Positions 53,765 through 64,000 of a DNA stretch of 64,000 nt are shown here, piece after piece. The stretch spans positions 6,076,001-6,140,000 of the forward strand of contig NC_135244.1 of assembly GCF_947623445.1 (NCBI RefSeq), given 5' to 3'. This stretch comes from Clavelina lepadiformis (Eukaryota; Chordata; Ascidiacea; Aplousobranchia; Clavelinidae). Position numbers and translations under genes: made by a program. Each line of letters begins with the position of its first letter. The stretch's first letter is position 1. The notes under the pieces are model-generated. The model searched no databases and was not told where the DNA came from. It was given only the letters and a program-made list of their open reading frames with translations.

Positions 53765-56700
53765 CTAAACTTCAGCTTCATCAACAGGTGCTTTCCCCCA
53801 CACAGACAAGGAACATGTAATGCCATCGTCTGCTTCATGTTCTTCATCCATCAGCAGTTGTAAGCTTGGTTCAAAATCTTTTCTCAGATGCTCAGGTTTC
53901 CACTGTTTGCTGACAACAATCGCGCGACCATTTCTACCGCTGGTTACCAGTTCTTTCATTCGAAGTAACCAGGCTAACAAATAGTTCAACAAATAACAAA
54001 ATAGTTCAAATAGTAACAGAAAATAGTTCCAGAACTTAACTTTTTATAACACTTCCAAAATTTTATCCAAGTACATTTCACACAGGATTTAATAAAATGT
54101 AAAGCTGTTGTCATGCGATAACTTACCTCTTGGGTTCTGAGCTCTGTCGAGCATAGTGTTGATCACAACATTGAAATCTTTGAGTTCGAATGGAATCCAT
54201 GTTAGCTAAATTCGTGCATAAGTTAGTAAAAATTTGTAGATGATATTAGTAACACGTGATTTACCACGGTTGGCAAAAACGATGTGATTCACGATTAATA
54301 GAAATGTCCCTTATCAACGAACTAAACTAAATGAAACCTTATATAAGAGTACTAGCTAAATTTAATCTTTGCGCGTCATTTCTTCTTGCCCATTTGTCTA
54401 TCACAAACAGTGCAATCCAATGGAATGGCTGCTCCATTGAATGATCACGCTAGCGAGTTGCTAATTTTGTGTGACGCAATATTTTTTGACAACTTACCAG
54501 TTTGAATTCTATACGTTCTGATTTTGCGTCGTCCGGAATGGTGATGACATCAATTTCATTTTTAGTAACGACGCCATCCTCTAAATGAAAAACATTAAAC
54601 GTAAAATTGTTTCGAAATTTCAAGTCTTCTTTGTATAGAGAAGGAACATGCAAGCAACCAGAAAAGATCCTTCTCGTCAACCTCACCTGCGTTACAGTGA
54701 TACCGTCCGTTTGCTTTTAACTCGTTTGCAACGTAGATGCAACGTGAAGAAGTGTCGCAAGCAATAACCTGCAGTGATGGAAAGTGGTACTTAGAAAAAA
54801 TAGTCCGCCAAAATTCACCACAAAAAACATAAAATAGTTATTTAACTTATTATAGATGGTCTGATGATGTTCTATAGAAAATTCTAAAAAAAGTGTTTAC
54901 AAATCTACCTTGTCGCAAAATGCCGACAACTCAAACCCAAGTCGTCCAGGTCCACAGCCAACCAAAAGCACACGGCTGGCGTGACCACTCTGAGCCGCCT
55001 CCCACGTGAGTGAGCGAATTCTTTTAAAAATGGCCAGGGTTTTGTTCCATTGCTTGCCATACTGTTGGTCAATGAACGTAGCAACATTGTCTGCTGTGTC
55101 GCTAACGTAGTGAGAGTTAGTGCTCTGCCGGCGTACCAAAACAACACCAGTTGGCGATAGAGTGTCGGGTTTATCTTAAAAATATGCATGAAATTTTAAT
55201 AACGCACACAGTACCTGAAAATTTCATGATATTGAAATGACAAGATTATAATTACGCCCTTATTTTGTAGTTGGTTAATTTGATGCTAGTGTGACATAGT
55301 AACTTCGTAAGTCACGCAAAGTATGTCAGCTATGATAATAATCTTTGTCGTCGGACTGAGGAAAGTTTTTGCACAGCTTAAGACTGGCGATGATTCCTTA
55401 TTGCTCAAGTCCCGGTTACTGACCCAGACTTCGAGCAAGTTCCTATTGTCACACAATTGTTATATGGCCGTTTATTTTTTATTATATGGTATTGCCTGAA
55501 TTTCGAACAATCCACCAGGACCGCTAAACAAGAGCAACTGTCATCAAGTTTTGCGCTTTGCGTTACGGTAACACCACTGGGTATTGAACACGCAAAACAA
55601 GTCGTATTATAGCGAGGCCAGCGCTCGAATCACTCGGCTACCGAGTCGGCAAATGTAAGTCAGTCGAGTAAAGTTTTGACGTATTACCTAAAGATTTTGT
55701 ATCCAAAATGTACACCGGTGTGTCGACGACATTTGCCGGAGACATGGTTTTGTCTGATATGCTCCTTGCAATCCGAAAGCCTGCATGTTGTATGAAGTGC
55801 CTTCGAAATGAGAAGCGTGCAAAGCGAGATGCTTCGATACCGGTCGAAATCCAACTACCACCCTGTGTATATAAGTTATATAGTAAATTACCCAATAGAG
55901 AAAATATTTTTGTGAGCTACTTTAGCCTGGTTTTCGGTCAGCAAGAGTGATTGGTCGGGTCAAGGTATTAGTGTGACATATTCATCACGATATTTTAACG
56001 CGATTTACCACAAAATATCGTTGACAAACGCCACATTCAAGACTAACCAATATCATGTTGTGTTTTCCATCAAAACATGGTGTTGAAAAGTCGTGGTAGT
56101 ATTGATTTGTATGAAATCCTGGAATACCATTAAAATGATCTTCAATCCACTCCCAAACGTTACCGAAAGTATCGTAGCATCCACTGGTTGATTTGGGATA
56201 AAAATTGACGGGCTAATGACAGAGGAAAACAAACTTTATGTTAGTTTATATACTTAAAGTATATTTGTTACACATTGTATGTTTGTAGCCTTCGTTTGTA
56301 TGTAAAAGCTGTAAATCTAGAGGTTTCGTAAATTGCATATGCAAACTGCAACAAAGATTACACACATCACAAGTCGAGGGCAATAAAAGCATAGTTGTAA
56401 AGCAATGTAAATCGCTGGAATATTTGAATGTAAAATTTGAAGCTTTATAACTTAACAGTTTTCTTAGCTTACCGTAGACGAACCGTACACCAAATTGATG
56501 TTATATAGCTTTGCTAACTCTTTTGCATAAATTGGATCGGTTTTGACATTTTCTGGGTCAAAATCCGGTAAACCTCGCAAAACATGTTCTTCTGCCTCAG
56601 TCGGAAGCCTATAGTCATCTCCTTTCCAAGCACAAAAGGCTTTCGCTTCGTGAAAGTTCACCTCCACAGGCCAGTCGAGTGGAAGAGTTGTGATGTCAAA

Positions 56701-59014
56701 CATGAGGCGAAGCCTGGGTCCAACAAAACGATTAATGAAAAGCGTTAAAGGCAGACAACGCCACAGTGAATGTAACCCTTTATTTTTGAAGTGATGAAAG
56801 AAGCGTGTATTTAACGTAAATAATTCAAAATAAAAGATGATTTTGTGGTACGTATGAATTGATTTTTCCAATGTTACCAGTATTTTTCATTGTTATCACC
56901 ATCATCCTCATTTAGCATGTTTTCACTCTTTGTATTTTGAGTATTGCAATGGCTGTACAAAGCTAGATCTGCCCCACAATTTGACTTGCACTCTTCGTTA
57001 CATACCCAAAAGGCTGGGTGCCTGTAAAACAGGAATGCATTGTATGTGAATATGCTCCCCAATACTTCATATAAACTTTTTTCGTACTTGGCTTGTCTGA
57101 ATTCCTTCCATTTCCAACCCTCGTCTGTCCAATAGTTCCTTTGCTGGTAACCATTAGCTCGGATAAAGGCCAACATCTCCCTGTTTGTGACCATGTATTT
57201 GGACGCTTCAAATTTTGGGACACTGGATGTACAAAGAGTTAAGTTGAGTTGCATGATCGATATGTGTTGTGGTATTTAATGTTTTAAATACCTGATTGTA
57301 AAATGCTAAAAATGAAATGGAGGTCTGTAACAAATAGATTCGTATTCTATTCATGCATTGATGATCACGAAAATAAATGGTAATTTAGGCTAACGATAAA
57401 TAGATTCATGAAGTTTTTGTAAAAAAACTAATCTTATACCTAACGACGTCACAGCCATACTCGTTGTCCCAGCCCCAAACAGGCCAGTCATCGTCCATTC
57501 CGAGCCTGACTTCTGTCGGGGGCTGCTTTAACATGGGATTTCGAAGCACTGGTTCTCCTAACAACCCAAAAAATAGATCATTTTAAAAACAGTCCAGGCT
57601 AAATTTTTCTGTTTTAATTTAATTTACTGTAAGTTTAGGCAACCTGTGCTCAAAGGTCCGTATTTCCACCCTACAGGCTTGGTCACCATGGAAACAGGCA
57701 GCTGACGTATTAGGACAGATGACGTTTCAAGATGGATGCGTTCATGTTCGATCCCCATCCAGACAGCCCACCATGGGCTATCCTGAGTGACCGGAAGTGT
57801 AAGTTCCCGTTCTTGAATGACAGATCGAACGATATCTCGCACCTTTTGAAAAAAACGCTTAATCATCACAAAAGGGGTTTTGTCAATACTTTTGTTAACA
57901 TTGTAGAATTGTTTAAGCTATTGTGTACTTCAAGTAAACGTGTCTTATCTTAGTCAAACACTTCCAGGCGATGCTTTCATTCCATTGAATATGTGATAAG
58001 TTAGGAACTTAATTAAGGTCCAAGTTGAAGTTACAACAAGGTTATTACTTTCTGTCTGTATTCGACCACTTCAGCAACAGTGGGCCATTTGTAAGATCCG
58101 CCCATTCTGTAATTTTCTGTGTCATCCCAAGACATTTCGTCAACTCCTGTCTCAAACATCGCTTCAAAGTTTTCATTCACTCTTTCCTAGAACCACAATC
58201 TTGGATTTTACGGGAATAAAGTGAAACTCGTATTGTGTAACTTATTAGCCGGTAGTTATAAGCCCTATTAACGGGCCTTACTAGGCATTATTGACGTAAT
58301 GTTTACCTGAATCAAGTCGGCCAAAATCAGCTTGTTTACATAAACTACTGCAGGATGGCAGTAGTAGAATATGAGCGGCAATCGCAAACGATCCGGGCAT
58401 TTGTAGAAGTAACCTTCTTCTAGAAAAAAATAATTTTATATTTGTAAAAGGTCTAAAAACTTTTTTATGTGGTTTATCACAAAAATACAGACCTTTTAAT
58501 GAGGAAAACAGCCATTCGTCCAAAGTGTAAGTATTTTCAAAATACTCCAAAAGTTGTCTAAAGATTACAACCAATATAAATGTTTTTTTTTGTCAAGCAG
58601 AAGTTAATGTTGCATATGTAAAATCATTATGTAATAAGCAAACTTATAGGTTATGACCTTCGCACTATGAAGTGCGTTCTGCAGAAGAAATTCGTAATAT
58701 TGCGTGACGTGACATACCAACTTTTTATGCTATAAGATTTGGTACCGAAAAAACGTTTAACTATTGATAACCATCAAAACTGATTATTTAGGTTATGTTA
58801 TGCAACACTTGTTATGCAACACTTGAGGGTTATGCAACACTTGTTATAGTTAAATGCAAAACATATCTAGCACCTATCACGATTAATAGCTAAGCGGAAA
58901 CCTAATACGTCAGATAGCCTAAACACAAACCTACTCTTTTGTACAAGTATGAAGACAACATGGCTTTTTTGATGACGTCTCTAGAGGTCCTGTTAAAACT
59001 TCTTGCTTCGTCAT
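53765..59014 (-). CDS. ovoA: OvoA, 5-histidylcysteine sulfoxide synthase (ovothiol biosynthesis)
   Basis: Non-heme iron sulfoxide synthase joining cysteine to histidine C5 with O2, fused to a methyltransferase; the first step to the antioxidant ovothiol A. Exons: 59014-58935, 58557-58493, 58419-58307, 58186-58049, 57842-57644, 57557-57440, 57222-57088, 57021-56878, 56713-56473, 56212-56048, 55862-55688, 55174-54909, 54768-54687, 54580-54498, 54205-54127, 53973-53765; 763 aa, all phases closing. DinB-like part: LIFYYCHPAVVYVNKL (His about 69) and MGIEHERIHLETSS (His about 165 and 169) give the expected three iron ligands. FGE-sulfatase part: YMVTNREMLAFI, FCAWKGDDYRLPTEAE, GNVWEWIEDHFNGIPGF, GGSWISTGIEASRFARF. 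Methyltransferase: VLLVGCGPGRLGFEL. The start MTKQEVL is the first ATG in a frame consistent with the next exon. The methyltransferase part is more diverged than the rest. Confidence 0.93.
55345..55650 (-). repeat. tRNA-derived SINE in ovoA intron 11
   Basis: On the minus strand the head GCCGACTCGGTAGCCGAGTG (box A-like) is followed by GTGTTCAATACCCAGTGG (box B-like) and a body shared with the 9.2-kb copy. The matching intron of copy B (about 51270-51450) lacks it, so insertion followed the duplication. Confidence 0.78.
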
Positions 59015-60057
59015 TCTTGCACCTTTATACTGGCACGAAGCAGAAGAACACCAAAATGCTTAACAAACGAATACAAGGCGACTTCAGGTTAAAAATATGA
59101 CAAAATGGTGAGCTGTCGACTTTAAAGCTATTTGCACAACGGCAACTTAATTTTCCTTTTTTACCTTTTTATACGTACGGCTTGTGTGCTAGCTATATGT
59201 ACTGTAGCTGCCATACACTATTGTTCAGAGTCTTTGCACAACCCGAAACAAATGTACAATAAAAAATTAGTAGTTACGGTATACAAAGGTTATTGTACAA
59301 GAACCAAACGGCATTAAATATAATGTCTAGTTTGACTATATTACTAAAACTTACAAATCGCTACAGAAAACCTAAACGAGTCTTTTATGTTCACAATATC
59401 TCCAGACTTAGACATGGTTTTGTTCAATGCCAATTGCTTTATAAACAAGTGTCGTTTGGGTTAACGTAACCTTGAAATCAATAACTAGAATACTGTTCAT
59501 TTAATAACCATGTATCTACAAGAGTTTCACGGAACTTAGATGAATTTACTGTTTACTTCAACTATAGTTGGAGCTGCACTATACTATTAACAGCTTACTT
59601 TGACAACGTGACCAATTGCTCTCCAGCAGGGTGTTATAAATGCCGCAACACATTAGAAGAGTGTTTAGTGCTTTTTTTCTCTTTTAGCATATCTTATTGC
59701 TGCTGAAAACCGCAGCGGCCGGTCTTGGTTTTACTTGCGTCTTTAATATCTACCGCGCAAAGTCTGAAACCAAAAAATCGGATTACTACAGTGGACAGAA
59801 TCGCGATTAGAAGTAACTCAATCGTTATAGAAGGTTTGTCAAACTTAAGATAGTTGTGTATAAATTGTGAAATACTTATCACCACCAAACGTTTTGATTA
59901 AATTTAAGTATCCGTAAGACTCAACAAACATCATTAACAAACCGTTTCGCGATAAACCAACATAATAAATGTTACACGTCGCAATTTAAATTGAAATCTA
60001 AAAAGCGCAAAGTTGTGTAACACAAAAGTCACGTGATGCAACTGGACTGTTGACGAA
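59015..60057. other. ovoA upstream region
   Basis: The 5' flank of ovoA. A minus-strand ATG at 59415-59413 opens a 20-codon frame ending at a good donor (GCGATTT|GTAAGT), but joining it to the first ovoA coding exon gives stops. It may be a 5' UTR exon. No other feature was seen. Confidence 0.35.
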
Positions 60058-60066
60058 TATAAAAAG
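60029..60066 (+). promoter_or_regulatory. Candidate core promoter: E-box plus TATA
   Basis: A palindromic TCACGTGA (60029-60036, the CLEAR/E-box type) precedes TATAAAAAG (60058-60066) by 21 bp. A transcript starting about 30 bp downstream would carry a short ATG frame ending in a donor (ATTTCCCAA|GTAAGT, near 60217). No recognised protein follows, so the gene served, if any, is unknown. Confidence 0.35.
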
Positions 60067-60216
60067 CGAGCATTGAAAGTCAGCAAACATCGGTCCGTGT
60101 TTCATCTTACTTGTGCTCTATTCTTTTGTAATATAATCAATTTTTTCTTTGCAAAAATTTCTTTGAAAATCTTTATTTATTTTATATGGTCCCTCTCTGT
60201 CATGGAAATTTCCCAA

Positions 60217-61499
60217 GTAAGTTTAAATTCTGAAGAAATCTTTGAGCAAACGAACAACGTTCTTTATGCGGTATGATTCTCTCCTGTTGTTGTAATGTAG
60301 AACAACCAACATTATTCTCTCATTTTTGGTAAATTTCCATGACGTGAGTTACCTGTGATATACGGAATAAAATTTTTAAAGCTCGATCTAAACAGCAGGA
60401 GCTCAAATACTTGGTTGTTTTGTAGGAATCTAAAGCAACTTGGGTTTGAATACGATTTACACTGCGTAAATAAAATGGATATTAAAACATATTTTCGTCA
60501 TACTTGTGAGTCAGTTATTTATTCATTTGGTGCTTATAGACAGAGTTTAAAATAAACTTCTTTCTCCCAAAGAAATACGAATTTAAAAACTAAAAGAAAA
60601 CTTTTTTGCACTCTCACTGTATATGAAAAGGAATCTGAAACGTATCACTAATCTGAGTCGGATTAATGATGGCTTGATCGTTTTACGTGTTATTTAGAGT
60701 TAAGCCAATGGATTGTTTTAAAAAGGTTTAGAAGTAATTCACGACATTAAAAAGAATACTAATTCAATCCTACACAGCAAAGCTTTATTGCAACAATAAA
60801 CAACAATCGTTGCTAACGATCAGTTAACAAGTTACGCAGAAAAAAACCTGGTCTGCAACGTTTTCAGGAAAATATCTAGATTAGGTCAACAAGGTTTACG
60901 TCAAAAATAAGCAGTTCATTTATTTCAGCTGCACTGTGCGTGATAATGCCGACAGTTTGTGCTCTTTATTGGATTACTTATTAACAGTGGGCTGTTTGGA
61001 GGCTTGACAAAGGCGTTTTGTTGGTGCTTGTTCGTCACTATCTACACAATGCTGAGGGGCGCGATTCTGAAAGCAGAACGTTAGCTGTTGCGTGAATGAT
61101 ACAAAAATATCAAACAATTTCTAAAAGTGAGATAGTGGTGATGCTGGGTAACTTGCTCTTTTTTAATTCTTCCGTTTGTACAAGATGTTTATTGGTTTCC
61201 TTTTAATCACTTAACTTTTGTTGCATGTGCTGTACTTCCAGAAAAATTTAAATACGTAGATATATATATATAAACTTGTGGCATTTTTTAAGTTTTTCGA
61301 TAAATGACAGTGTTTTTCAACTTTAAGATACCATTAGAAACACCTTAGGCTAAGTATGTGGTGTTATTTGTGCACTTGTGCTTAAAACACTCTACGCCGA
61401 TTTTATTTACGTTCATCACTTGATTACGGGAATTGTAAATAAGTATGCGACGTTTTTTATCTCTACGGTCTAGTAGAGTCTAGACTCTAGACTCTATAG
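60217..61499. other. Intergenic, no gene recognised
   Basis: A short plus-strand frame at 60355-60555 has no family signature; it might be a second exon for the candidate promoter at 60.06 kb, but phases give no convincing product. The rest is AT-rich without recognisable features. Confidence 0.35.
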
Positions 61500-61767
61500 C
61501 AGGGGTGGGCAACATACGGCCCGCGGGCCGGGTCCGGCCCGCGACGGGATTTTGAGCGGCCCGCAGACAGTTTCCGGTCTTACATGATAACGTGGCCTGC
61601 GGCCACGATACACAATTAATGTATCGATTCAGGATACGATTCCACGATACACGATTAATGTCGGTCGGCCACGATACACGATTAATGTATCGATTCAGGA
61701 ATCCGGCCCGCCAAGTACTTCATTTTCTCATATCAGGCCCGCCGACCGAAGAAGTTGCTCGCCTCTG
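61500..61767. mobile_element. hAT element with internal tandem repeats
   Basis: Ends CAGGGGTGGGCAAC and GTTGCTCGCCTCTG, with perfect target duplications CTCTATAG at 61492-61499 and 61768-61775. It is the same family as the 12603 and 51818 copies, but in reverse. The interior carries about three tandem units of CACGATACACGATTAATGT, with ATCGATTCAGG in two of them. Confidence 0.92.
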
Positions 61768-61789
61768 CTCTATAGTCTATACTCTATGG

Positions 61790-61974
61790 CGAAGGTGGTC
61801 AAAGTGCGCCTCGCCGACATGTTTTTTATGGGTCTTCTAGCTGAAAAGTAATATCCCAAAATAGCTACTAAAAATATAATAACCAAATTGACAATCATTA
61901 CTGATTTCGCGGCTCGCTGGTGTTTATAGTTTTCCGCAAGTGACTCTTTCATTGAACAAGTTTGCCCACCCCTG
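61790..61974. mobile_element. hAT-like element, boundaries uncertain
   Basis: The right end GTTTGCCCACCCCTG matches the 39686 family. The left end (GAAGGTGGTCAAAGTGCGCC) is altered. No target duplication is recognisable, so the left boundary is approximate. Confidence 0.5.
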
Positions 61975-61975
61975 G

Positions 61976-62945
61976 TCTAGACTCTGGACATACCCGAGTT
62001 CAGTTTACTCAATAAAAGCTATAGGCTGATTTTGTTAACATCTGACTACTGTTAGCAGCCTACGAGCCAGCAACTGTGACTACCAAAATTATTTTGTGAC
62101 TACCAAATTATTTATTAATTTTTTATACATATTTCTGTACTAAAATACGTAAAAACTAAAGAGTTTTTAGATTTCTAAAATGCATAAACAAAGAAAACCT
62201 AAAAAGCTTATTAATGGTCTGCAATAGCCAATTTTTTCAGACAGTTATCTGATAAATGGTATCATCTGTGTAGCGGTGGGTGTACAGTAGCCTTCCATTA
62301 TGGTGGTGATTGTTGAAGGCTGCGTTTATACTTACTGCACGTAGCGCTATGAAGTTTTACAGCAACAAAACTTAAAAAAACAGAAAACAGCAAATGCTTT
62401 GAGCAAAAAAGAAACCACAATTTTTAAAGCTTATAGTTACAAATTTTGTAGCCTAAGTAAAGGTGGCAGTAATTAAAGAAGACTTTTTAAACTTTACAGT
62501 GGTAAACTTTGTACTGGTGTTGGAATGTCTGTGATTTATTTATTCCTGCCTGACTACACCTTTGTCATTTTTGAGCTGAAAACAATTTTTGCAAGACTTA
62601 ATTCGACGATAATTCACTGAAGGCTAGGGAGCGAACCGTCTCACGTTTTCGTGTCCTTGCTAGAGAGCGTTTATATTCTGATCGATTTGTTATATCTGTT
62701 TCCTTTCTGTTGATTTCTTTGAAATGACGAAAGACACAAACACCAACCTATGGCGGACCCATATCGTATTACATCACGTTTAACCTCATAAATAGCGATG
62801 AAGTTGATAAACTAAAAAATATCATGTTTAGGCTTCGTTTGACTTGCATTTACTAACGACATGTTTGTTTTGCAAAATTAACTTTGTTTGGCTCTTAATT
62901 TTTTAATATCACTGTTTTCTGTTGAATCAAACGGTTGTATATCAT
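61976..62945. other. Intergenic, no gene recognised
   Basis: AT-rich sequence between the hAT elements and the telomere-repeat element. No coding sequence, RNA or repeat was recognised. Confidence 0.4.
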
Positions 62946-63157
62946 CTGAGTGACAGTTCATTTGAGTGACAGTATTTGAGTGACATAATTATGACATAAA
63001 TTATTCATTCGAGTGACATAATTAACCCTAACCCTCACCCTAACCCTAACCCTAACCCTAACCCTAACCCTAACCCTCATCCTAACCCTAACCCTAACCC
63101 ATTACTGTAGTTTGAACAATACTTACCAATGTGTCACTCAAATGAACTGTCACTCAG
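62946..63157. mobile_element. 212-bp element: 26-bp perfect TIRs around a telomeric repeat
   Basis: The first 26 bp (62946-62971, starting CTGAGTGACAGTTC) are the exact reverse complement of the last 26 bp (63132-63157). GAGTGACA units recur inside the left half. The centre (about 63022-63100) is an array of CCCTAA with two variant units. No clear target duplication was found, so transposon identity is inferred from the TIRs alone. Confidence 0.75.
63022..63100. repeat. Interstitial telomeric (CCCTAA)n array
   Basis: About 12-13 units of CCCTAA (TTAGGG on the other strand) with CCCTCA and CCTCAT variants. It lies between unique sequences and inside a TIR structure, so it is not the chromosome end. 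Confidence 0.95.
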
Positions 63158-64000
63158 TTGATCAACTACCGAATCAAACATAGTTCGTCGCTTTCATCTG
63201 TAGCGCGCGCTGCGCGATGAAGTTAGGCTACGTTGTACCATACAAGAACAGCTAATACAAGAATTAAACTGTAGAAAGAATTCGTGCATAAACGCTCATT
63301 CCAAAATATAGACTGTTGAGCAACATAGCAAACAAACACTTTGGTTTATAAAAAGTTTATGTTAGGTCTATGTCGTCGAGTAATGTAATTAGATGATTTC
63401 AATTAACAAAGAAACAATGAAAACATATTGCTTTGGCAGGTAATTCCTCTCATGTGCAGTCGCAGTTCAAATTCCTAAACCAACAATAGCGATATAGTCT
63501 AATTTGCTCTGTTAAACGATCAAAATTTTTAAAGTGATTTATAGGGATTTTTTTGATTAAATATTTAAAAAACAGGAAATGTTTATTACATGTTTAGGGA
63601 AATACTCTTTGTGAATATTCTTTATTCATTTTGGTTTATTTTAAATGGTAAAGACCAAAATAACGCGTAGGATCCTGGGTATCTTTTAGTCCTAGGCCCG
63701 TCACGATCTAAATCCCGCTCTTTATATAACCAGTGTTTCCGTTTTTGTTATTAAAACAACTGTTTTCAATATGGATTCTGATCTTATAATCCTTACCCCG
63801 AAATTATCCAACTTTCATAGTCTAACCAATAAGTATCCTAACTAATTTATTTTGATAAGTTCTTTAATTTTATTCAATACAGTAAAAATTCCCAAACTAT
63901 AACACTAACTCTAAAAGTTATAACAGAAATTAAACCATTGGTTACAGCCATTTTCGATTTCCGCCATTTTCCACCACCGTCTGTTTCAGCTGCGCTGTGC
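63158..64000. other. Intergenic to the window end
   Basis: No gene or RNA was recognised. The last bases, TTTCAGCTGCGCTGTGC, resemble a short sequence near 60930 (TTTCAGCTGCACTGTGC), perhaps part of a dispersed repeat that continues outside the window. Confidence 0.35.

Noticed and set aside
53765..59014. Recent bacterial transfer as the origin of ovoA here
   Set aside because: The gene has 15 spliceosomal introns with consistent phases and base composition like its neighbours, so any transfer would be ancient.
59355..59415. Minus-strand frame beginning MSKSGDIVNIKDSF as the first ovoA coding exon
   Set aside because: Its donor phase joined to any acceptor before the MTKQEVL exon gives a stop or the wrong frame; at most it is a 5' UTR exon.
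63022..63100. Telomeric repeat as a true chromosome end
   Set aside because: It is only about 80 bp, has variant units and unique sequence on both sides, and sits inside an inverted-repeat structure.

Overview
This is animal nuclear DNA, most likely from an ascidian tunicate. The genes are intron-rich but compact, with GT-AG introns of about 0.1-2 kb. The DNA is AT-rich and carries many short DNA transposons and a TTAGGG-type telomeric repeat. The proteins fit an invertebrate deuterostome: a five-SH3 TKS protein, a TPC2-type channel, and OvoA, which mammals lack. The tunicate assignment is inferred from gene content and compactness, not proven.

Layout. 0.6-9.9 kb (-): a TKS5-like PX/SH3 scaffold in 11 exons. 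9.9-17.9 kb: a repeat-rich gene desert with hAT elements, an inverted repeat pair and a (CATT)29 microsatellite. 19.0-20.6 kb (+): DCAF11 in a single coding exon, with a candidate 5' exon at 17.87 kb. 23.0-30.8 kb (+): a TPCN2-like lysosomal cation channel in 13 exons; introns 1, 4, 8 and 9 carry transposons. 32.0-36.8 kb (+): GUF1 (mitochondrial EF4), 13 exons. 36.9-39.0 kb (-): TTI2, six exons, tail-to-tail with GUF1. 39.7-41.6 kb: hAT and SINE copies. 42.4-45.8 kb (+): intronless POLG. 46.6-48.0 kb (+): TMEM243, three exons. 53.8-59.0 kb (-): ovoA (5-histidylcysteine sulfoxide synthase), 16 exons. 48.7-52.2 kb (-): a decayed tandem copy of the 3' third of ovoA. 59-64 kb: no recognised gene; it holds two hAT-type elements and a 212-bp element with 26-bp terminal inverted repeats around a telomeric repeat.

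All exon models were built by reading both strands and checking splice sites, phase continuity and family conservation. Phases close for every multi-exon gene except one apparent extra base in the TKS PX exon 2. The genes are ordinary neighbours, not a pathway cluster, although POLG and GUF1 both act in mitochondrial gene expression.

The most unusual items are the ovoA 3' duplication with datable decay and insertions, a ~1.45-kb foldback element in TPCN2 intron 1, the telomere-repeat TIR element, an apparently undescribed tRNA-derived SINE family, and pre-insertion sites that independently confirm two hAT insertions. I found no clearly new biochemical system.
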